From LD21 sp963715785 (GTDB lineage Bacteria > Bacteroidota > Bacteroidia > Bacteroidales > VadinHA17), in the NCBI GenBank assembly GCA_963715785.1, contig OY970276.1, positions 2,790,001-2,854,000 of the forward strand: a stretch of DNA of 64,000 nucleotides. The letters are read 5' to 3'. The notes beneath the pieces are model-generated. The model did no database searches and had not been told where the DNA came from. It saw only the letters and a program-made list of their open reading frames with translations. Shown here one piece after another: positions 16,996 through 26,332 of the stretch. The position numbers and the translations under genes were made by a program. Position 1 is the stretch's first letter; each line of letters starts with the position of its first letter.

Positions 16996-17616
16996 TTAGA
17001 GACAGATCACAAACCCTACAAGTGCCTCGAGATTCTTGTTTAAAGTTTTAGAAGCCGGGCTTCCGACTGTTGTATGTATCTGGAAAGATTCAGAAGTCGC
17101 TTTATACGACAGGCCGAGATCTATTGAAATATGTTCATTTATAAACGCACCCAACCCTCCGCTAAGCTCATATCTGAACAATTTTGATTCGCTTGTTGAG
17201 GAGTAACCAAAATCCACGGATGATCCCTTTTTCCATCCCGGACCTGCTCCAACCTGTAAATAAGGTTTAATTGCTGACTTACCAAAATAATACCTTATGA
17301 AAGGAATTAAAAAATAAGCGGAGGAATGTGATGTTGATGATCCGTCAGACGACCTGGCATATGTGTAGAGAAACTCGAGGCCTGCCGGAACATTATCAAG
17401 AAAAAAGTAACCGGCCTGTGGAGACAATGACAGGGTTCTGTATCTGCCTGACACATAAGAGTTGCTTTGACCGATGAGTGAATTGGTGGTTGAAGCGAAG
17501 TTCAGAACATATTGTCCACCGGCCAGAAATTTCCCCTTTCCTGTTTGGGAGTACAAAACATGACCGGAAAATAAAAAGAGGAATATAAGAAGGGATTTGC
17601 TAATTGACATTTTCAT
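16996..17616 (-). CDS. Outer-membrane beta-barrel protein (paralogue pair, first)
   Basis: A 206-residue protein with a signal peptide (cleavage near residue 24, LYSQT). The barrel-like pattern includes LSPQAGYFFLDNVPAGLEF, FIRYYFGKSAIKPYLQVGAGPG and YELSGGLGAFINEHISIDLGL, matching the OmpA-N-like/outer-membrane beta-barrel family of Bacteroidota. It is paralogous to the protein at 17656-18258: the same order of segments, a shared KxRPYxxxGAGPG-like stretch and a C-terminal hydrophobic ending. It lies 11 bp upstream of the lipoprotein gene in the same operon. Confidence 0.7.
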   Translation of the reverse strand: MKMSISKSLLIFLFLFSGHVLYSQTGKGKFLAGGQYVLNFASTTNSLIGQSNSYVSGRYRTLSLSPQAGYFFLDNVPAGLEFLYTYARSSDGSSTSHSSAYFLIPFIRYYFGKSAIKPYLQVGAGPGWKKGSSVDFGYSSTSESKLFRYELSGGLGAFINEHISIDLGLSYKATSESFQIHTTVGSPASKTLNKNLEALVGFVICL

Positions 17617-17655
17617 TTGCGTCGGTGCATTTTTAAAAATTGTTTGATTTAAGTG

Positions 17656-18258
17656 TTATAGATAGATTATAAGTGCCACAGAGCCTGTAGATCCTTTAAT
17701 TGTAGTTTTCCATTTGGAACCGTCATTGAAAGAATAAGTTGTTGAGCCGTAACCAAAGTCAGCATCAAGTCCGACATGCTTATTTACCAGCAGTTCAATT
17801 CCTCCTTTCAATTCATAATCCATAATTTTTGATTTCTGGGTCGATAGAGGAAAATTACCAAGCTTACTTGTTGACTTGCCAAACCCGGGTCCTGCCCCGG
17901 CCTCGAAATATGGCCTGATTTTGCCATTAATCGGGTAGTATCGCAGGAATGGAACAAACGAAAGTGATCTTAAACTTGTGGCTGCCGCTCCATCAGTCCC
18001 CGGTGTTTTTTTATAGTTAAAAAGAAGCTGCATTCCTGCTGCGAAATTTTGAAATATAAAATACCCTGCAATCGGGGCAATACCAACAGATTTGACTTTT
18101 TCATTATAGCCACCAGGACTACCAGGAGTTGTGACAGAAATTGAGTTCAGGGCGATCTGACCGGAAAGCAAAACTTTCCCGTATTCAGCCTGTGATCTTG
18201 TGATCTGACTCATCAATATAAATATTGCAATCAGAAAAACAGCTTGTGTTCTTTTCAT
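17656..18258 (-). CDS. Outer-membrane beta-barrel protein (paralogue pair, second)
   Basis: A 200-residue protein with a signal peptide (cleavage near residue 23, SQAEYG). It has the features of its paralogue at 16996-17616: APIAGYFIFQNFAAGMQLLF, FLRYYPINGKIRPYFEAGAGPGFG and MDYELKGGIELLVNKHVGLDADF. It is the first gene of the operon 18258-14487; 39 bp separate it from the second barrel gene. Tandem paralogous barrels suggest gene duplication within the operon. Function unknown. Confidence 0.7.
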   Translation of the reverse strand: MKRTQAVFLIAIFILMSQITRSQAEYGKVLLSGQIALNSISVTTPGSPGGYNEKVKSVGIAPIAGYFIFQNFAAGMQLLFNYKKTPGTDGAAATSLRSLSFVPFLRYYPINGKIRPYFEAGAGPGFGKSTSKLGNFPLSTQKSKIMDYELKGGIELLVNKHVGLDADFGYGSTTYSFNDGSKWKTTIKGSTGSVALIIYL

Positions 18259-18536
18259 TTAATACATAATTTCTTTCGACAATCAGGATAGTATGTGAAG
18301 AGTCTAAGGTAAGGAAAAAATTGATCGGTGGTGCCTCGGCAGGTTATTTTATGAGTGTGGCCAGGCCTCGGGTGCCTGAAATAACGTGCAATTATTTAAC
18401 ACTTTGCTGTGATCAATAAATTTCTTAATTTCACTTATGCTTTTAACAAAACTACATATTTGGCTTCCCTTGAAGTGCGAATGGCGCTTTATACTTCCGC
18501 CTGCAGGGAATGTTCTGACCTCTTAACGTGTAAACC

Positions 18537-20849
18537 ATGAAATTTAACAAGATATTCAGAAGCCTTTTCAGAAATCCTCTCAACAGTCTGATTATCATTA
18601 TCAGCCTGGCAATAGGAATGGCCTGCACCAACCTCATTATGCTCTTTATAGCAAGAGAATCAAATACTGATAGTTTTCAGCAAAACAGGGATCGGATCTA
18701 TCTTCTTAAATGTGATAACCCCTATGAAAAAGGATCTCTGATGTCAAACTGCAAAAAAGGGGGTGTTGAATATATTAAGGAGAATTTTTCACAAGTTGAG
18801 GATTTTTGCCGCATCAAATTTACAAGGACCCAGAAACTAATGATCGGCAACGAGATTTATAATGATAATCTTGCAGTTTTTGAGACGTCTAAAACTTTCT
18901 TTAATGTTTTCTCATATAAGTTGCTTACTAATAATCCAAACTCAGCACTTTCCACAAAAGACGATATTGTCATTTCGGAAGACCTGGCACAAAAATATTT
19001 TGGAGAGAGGTTGCCTGTTGACAAGATTATAACAATTATTAATGGTAATTTAAAGACGGATTTTATTGTAAAAGGTATTTTTAGAAAACCAGTTGAAAAT
19101 TCGCAATTCAATTTTGACATGGTAAAACTCTCTGAAAATACTGAGAGGTACGCTTTTCTCCTCTTAAAAGATAACACAGATCCTGTTAAACTTGAAAAAC
19201 TCTTTGCAGAAGAGAAAGATAAAATTCCAGTCCTCAGCGACGGTACACCTGGTAAATATTATCTTAAGAGCTTTAAACATACATACTTCGACACCTCTGA
19301 ATATTCTCTTCTGGGTAACAAGAGAGAAAAATCTGACATCGTGATAGCAATGATAATTGGTCTGATGATTATTTGTGTTGCGTCTGTTAATTATCTTGGT
19401 TTGATAAATAATAAGTTGTTTGACAAGACTCCTGAATTTCATATCAGACGGATAAACGGAGCCTCCGGAGCCAGCCTCATCTTTAAATTTATGATTGAAA
19501 ACCTGATAATTATCGGTATTGCCTTTGTATTAAGCCTTGGAGTTACATTTTGGATCTTACCGCTCTTTAATGAACTGACGGAATCCCAAATCGATGTAAC
19601 TTATTTTACCAGACCTGATTCTTTCCTCATTATGTCATATGTGCTACTATCGCTATTGTTTATCACACTAATCTTTACTATATATAAAATTAATAAGCTG
19701 GGAAAATCCTCTGCTCATAAAGTCAAAATCGATAAAGAAGGGAAAATCGTTAAAATCCCTTCATTTTATATATTCCAGCTGATTGTTACAATTGTTCTGT
19801 TGATGTGTTCAATTACTATATTTAAACAGATAAACTATATTACCAAAAAGGAAATTGGCATCAATAAAGAGGTAATTGAGGTAAAAATTCCTCCTCTATA
19901 TGAATCGAAAACAAGGATTTTTAAGGAGGATTTGCTAAAATATCCTTCAGTTGCAAGCATATCTGTGACTACAGCTTCACCACTGCTGGAATGGATCCAG
20001 ACTTCCTTTCAATACACAGAAAATGGAGAGGATAAACAATATTCTCCAAAAATTTTCAGAGGTGATGAAGCTTTTATCAATACTCTTGGAATAGTCCTCA
20101 AAGAAGGAAGAGAGTTTTCAGGTAATGTTACCTCTGATAAGAATAACTGCATTATTAATGAATCGCTGGCAAAATATTTTTATGGGAGAAATCTGATTGA
20201 GGAAAAACTGCCAGGGTATGAAAAACTGACAGTGATAGGGATCGTGAAGGATTTTAATTGTTCAGGCGCAAAAGATCCTATAACTCCCGGTGTTATAATA
20301 TTTGATAATTCAGGGAATCATTTGCTTGTTATGCCTGCTTCCGGACAATCACAGTCGGTAAAAAAATCGATATCTGAAACCTGGCAAAAACTTATTCCGG
20401 ATTTTCCTGTAAATATTGAATCGGTAAAGGAGAGGTATGATTGGTATCATATCAAGGAAACAAGCTTTGCAAAGCTCGTCGTTAGCTGTTGTGTAATAAG
20501 TTTGTTTTTATCAATGATTGGATTATTTGCAATCTCATTTCATTCAAGCAGAAAACGAACTAAAGAAATAGGAATACGTAAGATAAACGGGGATACTGTA
20601 TTCGGAGTGATCTCACTTCTCAATAAAGATTTTTTCAGATGGATCATTATTGCCTTCGTTCCAGCCGGTTTTATGACCTGGTATATCATGAACAAATGGC
20701 TTCAGGGATTTGCTTACAGAATAGAACTTGATATATGGATATTTGCTTTGGCAGGGTTACTGACTGTTGCCGCAACATTTTTGACAGTAAGCATGCAGAG
20801 CTGGAGAGCAGCAACCAGGAACCCGGTGGAGGCATTGAGATATGAATAG
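18537..20849 (+). CDS. FtsX-family ABC transporter permease (double FtsX type)
   Basis: A 770-residue protein. It has an N-terminal TM (about residues 18-38), a MacB-like periplasmic domain, a TM cluster near residues 265-390 and a second periplasmic domain. The C-terminal FtsX unit carries KRTKEIGIRKINGDTVFG, and the protein ends NPVEALRYE. The first FtsX unit is divergent: where KEIGIRK is expected it has EFHIRRINGA. No ATPase gene is adjacent. It is convergent with the permease at 20950-23346 and only distantly similar to the one at 7885-10257. Confidence 0.85.
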   Translation: MKFNKIFRSLFRNPLNSLIIIISLAIGMACTNLIMLFIARESNTDSFQQNRDRIYLLKCDNPYEKGSLMSNCKKGGVEYIKENFSQVEDFCRIKFTRTQKLMIGNEIYNDNLAVFETSKTFFNVFSYKLLTNNPNSALSTKDDIVISEDLAQKYFGERLPVDKIITIINGNLKTDFIVKGIFRKPVENSQFNFDMVKLSENTERYAFLLLKDNTDPVKLEKLFAEEKDKIPVLSDGTPGKYYLKSFKHTYFDTSEYSLLGNKREKSDIVIAMIIGLMIICVASVNYLGLINNKLFDKTPEFHIRRINGASGASLIFKFMIENLIIIGIAFVLSLGVTFWILPLFNELTESQIDVTYFTRPDSFLIMSYVLLSLLFITLIFTIYKINKLGKSSAHKVKIDKEGKIVKIPSFYIFQLIVTIVLLMCSITIFKQINYITKKEIGINKEVIEVKIPPLYESKTRIFKEDLLKYPSVASISVTTASPLLEWIQTSFQYTENGEDKQYSPKIFRGDEAFINTLGIVLKEGREFSGNVTSDKNNCIINESLAKYFYGRNLIEEKLPGYEKLTVIGIVKDFNCSGAKDPITPGVIIFDNSGNHLLVMPASGQSQSVKKSISETWQKLIPDFPVNIESVKERYDWYHIKETSFAKLVVSCCVISLFLSMIGLFAISFHSSRKRTKEIGIRKINGDTVFGVISLLNKDFFRWIIIAFVPAGFMTWYIMNKWLQGFAYRIELDIWIFALAGLLTVAATFLTVSMQSWRAATRNPVEALRYE

Positions 20850-20949
20850 GAACAGTATAAAAACCACACCAATAAAATTAAGTTGATTCTTATAATAGCG
20901 TTTTCAATCCTCTATGGATTATTTGAAATATTCATGAGAATGTCTGAGT

Positions 20950-23346
20950 TTATTCCAAGCTATTAACAGGATTGGCCAATGCAGCCTTAACCGACTGAAT
21001 GCTAACTGTAAGCATTGCAATCAATAAAGCCAGTAACCCTGAGCCAATAAAAGTCCATACACTTATATCAATTCTGTAAGCAAAGCTTATCAGCCATTTT
21101 TTCATAAAAAAATAAGCTATTGGCCAGGCAATTACATTTGAAACTATCACAAGAATCATAAACTCTTTTGAGACAAGCTGAACAATACTTTTAATTGATG
21201 CGCCTTGTACTTTTCTAATGCCAATCTCTTTCTTACGCTGTTCCGCAATAAACGACGCCAACCCAAATAAACCAAGACAAGCAATCAATAATGCAACAAC
21301 AGAAAATGTTGAGATCACTTTTGAATATCTTTCTTCAGATTTGTACATTTTATCAATTGATTCATCGAGGAAACTATATTCAAAAGGATATAGAGGAAAG
21401 AACTTAGCCCATACCTCTTTTAAGCTATTGATGGTTGATGGTATATTTGCCGACTTTACTTTAACTATAAATTCCTTAAACCAGTTAGGGTTTGTCATAA
21501 AGACCTGATTGGTTATTTCGTTATGCAGTGAGCTGGAATTAAAGTCCTTTATTACTCCAATGATCTCCGGTTTGTATCCATTTAATTGAATTGAATAAGA
21601 CTTTCCAAGTACATCCTGTGCATTTTTAAAACCAAGACTTCTGACCATCTTTTCGTTTATTACCATAGCATTCGGAAAATCACCGGGAAAATCTTCAGAA
21701 AAATATCGTCCGGCAATCAATTTTACTCCGAAATGATTCATGTAATCATAGTCCACAGAATTAACCTCAATTCCGAAAACTCCGATATTGTTACTATTTC
21801 CATTAGGTCTGCACTCAGTGCCTATGTTGTTGCTGCTGGTTGGTGCTCCTCTGCCTGCGGTTGCACTTAACACACCGGGAATATTTCTTAATTCATTTTT
21901 TATTGTTTTATAATTGTTGCCAACTTTCCCATAAGCAGGCAGAACTATCATATACTCCTTATCAAAGCCCATATTATAATTTCGTAAATATCTGAGCTGG
22001 AGATTTACAATTATAGTTCCCGCAATAAGTATGATAGAAATAGAAAACTGAAGTATAACAAGCCCTTTCCGGAGATAAGAAGCTTTATTTTTCCCACTAT
22101 TTGCAGAATAAACTCCTTTTATGACTTTGACAGGCTTGTAAGAAGAAATAACCAAAGCCGGATATAGTCCTGCCAATAAGCCAACAGCTAAAACGCCTCC
22201 TAAAATCAGTAACATGGCTGTCCAATCACTCTTATATTCGATTCCTATTTCAGTACCAACCAATGATGAAAAAGAGGGCATTATAAATTTGACAGTGATA
22301 ATAGAGATTAATAATGCAGCAATTGAAAACAAGACAGATTCGCCAAGAAATTGTTGTACCAGCTGAATCCTGGCAGCACCAATGACTTTCCGCATTCCAA
22401 TCTCCCTGGCTCGTTCTGATGACCTTGCAGTAGAAAGATTCACAAAATTCATGCATGCCAGCAACAAGATAAACAGAGCGATAGACACAATAATAATTAT
22501 CCTCGATATTGAACTGTTTTCCTCTATTTCATCACCTGAATGAGAATTAAGATGAATATCCAATAATGGACGGACAAGAACTCTCCAACCACCCTCATAC
22601 TCTTTTATGTGAGTTGAAAAAAAATTCTCTGTCTTTTTTTCAAAACCTTTCGGATCAAATCCCTTATCAGCAAGCATATATGTATATGATCCAAAAGTAG
22701 CTCCCCATTGAGGAAAATATCCAGCCACAGGTTGTTTATCCAGAGAAGAATAAGGCGCTATAAAATCAAATTTGAAATGGGATTCAACTGGTACATCTTT
22801 AATGACTCCCGTTACTTCAAAACTATACTGGTTGTCTATTTCAATAGTTTTCCCCACCGGGTTTTCTTTTCCAAAGTATCTTTTTGCAGTTGATTCGGTT
22901 AATATTATGCTGTTAGGTTTCTTAAGGAACTGAGTTATGTCGCCGGCAACAGCTTGATAGGAGAAAATCTCGAAGAAGGCAGAATCAGCATATACAATTC
23001 TGTCTTCATAATTGTTATTATCTCCGGTTTTAACGAGGCTTCGGTTTGAGAAATAGATTCGTGTAAGTTTCTTAATATCAGGGTATTCATTTTTAAGGGT
23101 TGGGCCTAACAAGGCTTGTGATTGAGCCAAATGGTTGGTAATACCTTCCTGGGTAATACTGAATTCAATACGGTAAATATTCTCAGCATTTTTGTGGTAC
23201 CTGTCATAGCTTAAATCATGTTTAACATAAAGCATAACGAGAATGCAGGCCGTAATTCCAATTGACAGTCCGGCAATATTAATAAAAGAATAGAATCTTT
23301 GGGATATTAAAATCCTAACCGCATATTTGAAATAATTAATTAGCAT
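20950..23346 (-). CDS. FtsX-family ABC transporter permease (double FtsX type)
   Basis: A 798-residue protein and the third of this type in 16 kb. It has an N-terminal TM with NIAGLSIGITACILVMLYV, a MacB_PCD domain (YRIEFSITQEG onward), a first FtsX unit with AREIGMRKVIGA, a second periplasmic domain and a second FtsX unit with KKEIGIRKVQGAS. It ends NPVNSLE. Both FtsX units are canonical. Such permeases depend on an ATPase encoded elsewhere. No dyad like that at 10319-10353 is visible upstream. Confidence 0.85.
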   Translation of the reverse strand: MLINYFKYAVRILISQRFYSFINIAGLSIGITACILVMLYVKHDLSYDRYHKNAENIYRIEFSITQEGITNHLAQSQALLGPTLKNEYPDIKKLTRIYFSNRSLVKTGDNNNYEDRIVYADSAFFEIFSYQAVAGDITQFLKKPNSIILTESTAKRYFGKENPVGKTIEIDNQYSFEVTGVIKDVPVESHFKFDFIAPYSSLDKQPVAGYFPQWGATFGSYTYMLADKGFDPKGFEKKTENFFSTHIKEYEGGWRVLVRPLLDIHLNSHSGDEIEENSSISRIIIIVSIALFILLLACMNFVNLSTARSSERAREIGMRKVIGAARIQLVQQFLGESVLFSIAALLISIITVKFIMPSFSSLVGTEIGIEYKSDWTAMLLILGGVLAVGLLAGLYPALVISSYKPVKVIKGVYSANSGKNKASYLRKGLVILQFSISIILIAGTIIVNLQLRYLRNYNMGFDKEYMIVLPAYGKVGNNYKTIKNELRNIPGVLSATAGRGAPTSSNNIGTECRPNGNSNNIGVFGIEVNSVDYDYMNHFGVKLIAGRYFSEDFPGDFPNAMVINEKMVRSLGFKNAQDVLGKSYSIQLNGYKPEIIGVIKDFNSSSLHNEITNQVFMTNPNWFKEFIVKVKSANIPSTINSLKEVWAKFFPLYPFEYSFLDESIDKMYKSEERYSKVISTFSVVALLIACLGLFGLASFIAEQRKKEIGIRKVQGASIKSIVQLVSKEFMILVIVSNVIAWPIAYFFMKKWLISFAYRIDISVWTFIGSGLLALLIAMLTVSIQSVKAALANPVNSLE

Positions 23347-23833
23347 AATTTCTTATATTAAGTTATGATTTTCTTCAATAAGTAACTCTAAAAATCTACT
23401 TCATCCTCAGAATCATTTTGCTAAAAGACCAATTGGTCACATAAAAAAATCTCAAAGGATATGCCATAAAATGTATGTCCCACATATTTAGCAATATAGC
23501 AAGATTGCGTTTGTTAAAACTGAACTTTTTGTACATAAATCATACAATTTGATTCAATTTTTTTGACATAAATAAGAAATTGACCTTAGTTGAGATTCAT
23601 CATCCACTAACCAGGGTATCATCTGACCCGGCGAAACCATTTATCACATTATCTGACCGCTAATCATATTGTCCTTTGATTCAGGCTGCGGGATCATTTT
23701 CTTTGAGCTTGTATTTTAATCCAACAATTATGAAAAAGTCATTAGTTTTATTAATCGTCGCAGCATTATTGCAGCAAAGTTGCGCCAGGGTATTTTACTT
23801 CTCCCTGTGCACTGAGCCCCGTGCTCTTTGGAG

Positions 23834-23894
23834 GAAAAACAAAAACCCCTTTCGGGGTAGTTGTTTTCTGCTTGATCGTGGAGCTGGCGGGAGT
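23834..23894 (-). repeat. 61-bp duplicate of the tmRNA 3' end and its terminator
   Basis: Identical over 61 bp to 24007-24067. It contains the last 16 nt of tmRNA (acceptor arm and part of the T arm) plus the downstream region with the CCCCGAAAGGGG terminator. The match stops abruptly inside the T arm, where the true gene continues with CGAACCC. This is the pattern left by integration at a tmRNA 3' end, an attachment-site-like direct repeat, here only 173 bp from the gene. Confidence 0.75.
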
Positions 23895-23929
23895 AACTTT
23901 GTTGATCCCTTAGCTTCAGACCTGCAAAT

Positions 23930-23969
23930 AGAAAACAACTACCATGCTGCGCATGTTTTTTTGTTTTTC
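23930..23969 (+). terminator. Terminator-like hairpin resembling the tmRNA terminator, inverted
   Basis: It reads AGAAAACAACTACC, a CATGC-TGC-GCATG stem-loop, then T7-G-T5. The flanks equal those of the tmRNA terminator in the opposite orientation, but the stem is different. It would stop plus-strand transcripts reaching the tmRNA region. Confidence 0.5.
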
Positions 23970-24006
23970 CTTCAATCTTTTAAAAGCAAGCTTTTAACGA
24001 TTTCAT

Positions 24007-24040
24007 GAAAAACAAAAACCCCTTTCGGGGTAGTTGTTTT
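24007..24040 (-). terminator. Intrinsic terminator of tmRNA
   Basis: On the minus strand CCCCGAAAGGGG is followed by TTTTTGTTTTTC, about 20 nt past the mature 3' end. Confidence 0.75.
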
Positions 24041-24051
24041 CTGCTTGATCG

Positions 24052-24463
24052 TGGAGCTGGCGGGAGTCGAACCCGCGTCCAAACATGGAAATCATATGCT
24101 TTCTACATGCTTATTCCTGCTTGATTTTCGTGACCGGTCAGCTGCAGAACAACCTAACCTGCCCTTATTTCCTGTTTGTTTCGCCGTCGGGTCGGAACAA
24201 CCTTCAGACTAGCCCCGGATTGCGTGCGTCTCCGTATCGGGTTGGATCAGGGCATGACCGCCCGGGAAACGTCTCGTCCCAACACATGTGCCGGGAGAAT
24301 CCCGCTTTCGCGGGAAAGTGCTTAAGCTACTGTTATTCGCTTATGCTGCGAGAGCGTAATTGTTTTCGCCTTTTATTGTTTTGTGACACTGTTTAAGCGA
24401 CGCGCCACCACACGCTGCATGCTTACATAACATCCCTCATGCTGTCAAAACCATGTCAGCCCC
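24052..24463 (-). ncRNA. ssrA: tmRNA (ssrA)
   Basis: Transfer-messenger RNA for ribosome rescue. The 5' end GGGGCTGAC and the 3' end CAGCTCCA pair as a seven-base acceptor stem with one G-T pair, and CCA is not encoded. A T arm with GGTTCGACTCC precedes the 3' end. The tag frame at 24341-24370 encodes GENNYALAA and then a TAA stop, the expected Bacteroidota degradation tag. The length of about 412 nt is normal. The gene-like reading frames across this interval on the opposite strand are spurious. Confidence 0.95.
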
Positions 24464-24477
24464 GGATGTATACATCG

Positions 24478-24485
24478 CAAAATTA
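24478..24485 (-). promoter_or_regulatory. -7 element TAATTTTG of the tmRNA promoter
   Basis: A perfect TAnnTTTG match lies 15 bp upstream of the mature 5' end, leaving room for a short leader removed by RNase P. No convincing -33 TTG was found at 19-21 bp. Confidence 0.55.
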
Positions 24486-24671
24486 CTAATATTTAATGGC
24501 AATCAGAAATATTGTAACGGAGGACCGAACAGTTAAAATGATTAATTTTATCTCGTTGTAACATGAGTACTTTATTATATGCTATTTTTGAAAATAGTAA
24601 GCTGTTCACCTGCATAAATTTTTGCAGCTGTTTATTCAAACTGACTGGAAACATTTTCAATTGCCCATATC

Positions 24672-26243
24672 ATGAAAAACCTGTTTAAAATATTGTTTGC
24701 TCTGTTGATCATAACAGTTGCATGCTCTACCAATAAACCTGTAACATTAGTCACTGTTGAAGGAGGGAAAGTAGAGGGAGCAGTTGAAAATAATATTACT
24801 GTTTTTAAAGGCATTCCTTTCGCACAGCCTCCTGTAGGCGACCTGAGGTGGAAAGCGCCACAGCCTGTTAAAAAGTGGGAAGGTGTTCTGAAAGCCGACA
24901 AATTCGCTCCCGCATGTCCGCAGATGAGGTTAAAATATCCCGGAATGACTCCTCCGGAAACCTCCGAGGATTGCCTCTATCTTAACGTCTGGACTCCGGC
25001 AAAAAGCTCCGGTGAAAAATTACCGGTAATGGTATGGATCTATGGAGGTGGTTTTGCCATGGGAGCTACTTCAGCGTCAGTTTATAGCGGGGAACAACTG
25101 GCAAACCTCGGAGTGATTGTTGTCAGCATAGCCTATCGTGTCGGACCATTAGGTTTTATGGCTCTTCCGGAGCTGACTGCTGAATCTTCAAACAAGGTCT
25201 CGGGAAATTACGGGCTTCTCGATCAGATTGAAGGATTGAAATGGGTTCAGAAAAATATAAAAGCTTTCGGCGGTGATCCTTCCAAAGTTACAATCTTTGG
25301 AGAATCTGCCGGAGCTGAATCTGTAAGCATTCTTGCTGCTTCACCTCTGACCAGGGGACTCTTTCGTGGCGCTATAAGTGAAAGTGGCGGCTCATTCAGT
25401 CCGGTTAAATCTGCACGCGAACCTGATTGTATGCAGCTGCTGGCAGGCGCTGAGAAGATTGGTGAGGAATTTATGAAGAGGATGGGAGCAAATAATCTTG
25501 AAGAACTGAGGAAAATATCTCCTGATAAATGGATCGATGATCCACTGGCACAAATGGGTGGCTTCTGGCCGGTTGTAGATGGATATGTGATAGCAGGCGA
25601 TCAATACAAATTGTATGAGGAAGGAAAATATAATGATGTTGCAGTGATCATCGGAACAAATTCTGATGAAGGCTCAATTTTTGTACATCCCATTCCCGCG
25701 GATCAGTATCTTCAATATGCTGCTGCACATTTCGGACCTGTATCAGATAAAATTTTAAAATTATACCCTGTAGATTCACTGACGGGAACTTACCGGCCAC
25801 TCGCTGATATTTTCCGTGATGCTGTATTTGCCTGGCCTTCATGGAGTTGGGCAAGACTGCAGACAAAGACAGGGAAATCCAAAGTATTTGTATACTACTT
25901 TGACGATTTCAATAAGGAACCCATGTTCCCGGGAGCTCCAATGCCTGCCGGAGCGGCACATGCTTCCGAGCTGCCATATGTATTTGGGCATCTCGGCCAG
26001 AACCCGAATGCAAAGGTGACTGATGAACAACGATCATTATCGGAGCAGATGATGAAATACTGGACAAACTTTGCAAAGAAACTTGATCCGAATGGAGAAG
26101 GGTTGTCACAATGGCCTGTATTTGCAGAAGACAGGCCAACGACGTTATACCTTCAGGGTACGCCTCACCTTGGTCCCATACCAAATCTTGATAAGCTCAA
26201 AGCGATGGATGAATATTTCACCTGGAGAAGAAATTCAGATTAA
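24672..26243 (+). CDS. Type-B carboxylesterase, lipoprotein
   Basis: A 523-residue protein. A lipoprotein signal (TVACSTN, Cys at about residue 16) precedes a COesterase domain. EDCLYLNVW near residue 99, the oxyanion-hole region YGGGFAMG and the nucleophile elbow GESAGAES with Ser212 are intact. NSDEGSIF (catalytic acid region) and AAHASELPYVFG (catalytic His region) follow at the expected distances. Such enzymes hydrolyse carboxylic esters; periplasmic or surface location suggests deacylation of carbohydrate or lipid esters. It stands alone, with 89 bp to the next gene. Confidence 0.9.
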   Translation: MKNLFKILFALLIITVACSTNKPVTLVTVEGGKVEGAVENNITVFKGIPFAQPPVGDLRWKAPQPVKKWEGVLKADKFAPACPQMRLKYPGMTPPETSEDCLYLNVWTPAKSSGEKLPVMVWIYGGGFAMGATSASVYSGEQLANLGVIVVSIAYRVGPLGFMALPELTAESSNKVSGNYGLLDQIEGLKWVQKNIKAFGGDPSKVTIFGESAGAESVSILAASPLTRGLFRGAISESGGSFSPVKSAREPDCMQLLAGAEKIGEEFMKRMGANNLEELRKISPDKWIDDPLAQMGGFWPVVDGYVIAGDQYKLYEEGKYNDVAVIIGTNSDEGSIFVHPIPADQYLQYAAAHFGPVSDKILKLYPVDSLTGTYRPLADIFRDAVFAWPSWSWARLQTKTGKSKVFVYYFDDFNKEPMFPGAPMPAGAAHASELPYVFGHLGQNPNAKVTDEQRSLSEQMMKYWTNFAKKLDPNGEGLSQWPVFAEDRPTTLYLQGTPHLGPIPNLDKLKAMDEYFTWRRNSD

Positions 26244-26332
26244 TAGAGCTACATAATGAACCGTAACCAGATCATCATTAAACAAAAAGCGATAAACAAG
26301 AGTTGTAATCTGCCGATATATATTGAATTGCT

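Larger units (their letters stand above)
23730..24008 (+). pseudogene. Small lipoprotein gene truncated by the tmRNA-3' duplication
   Basis: The frame starts with a good lipoprotein signal peptide, MKKSLVLLIVAALLQQSCAR. After about residue 35 the reading frame runs into the 61-bp duplicate of the tmRNA 3' end (23834-23894), so the residues beyond it are chimeric and match nothing recognisable. I read it as a remnant of a small lipoprotein gene interrupted by the duplication. The frame may be expressed, but a functional product is doubtful. Confidence 0.4.

Noticed and set aside
24085..24396. Open frame opposite the tmRNA
   Set aside because: It lies fully inside ssrA on the other strand, and the tmRNA is certain (acceptor stem, tag, terminator).
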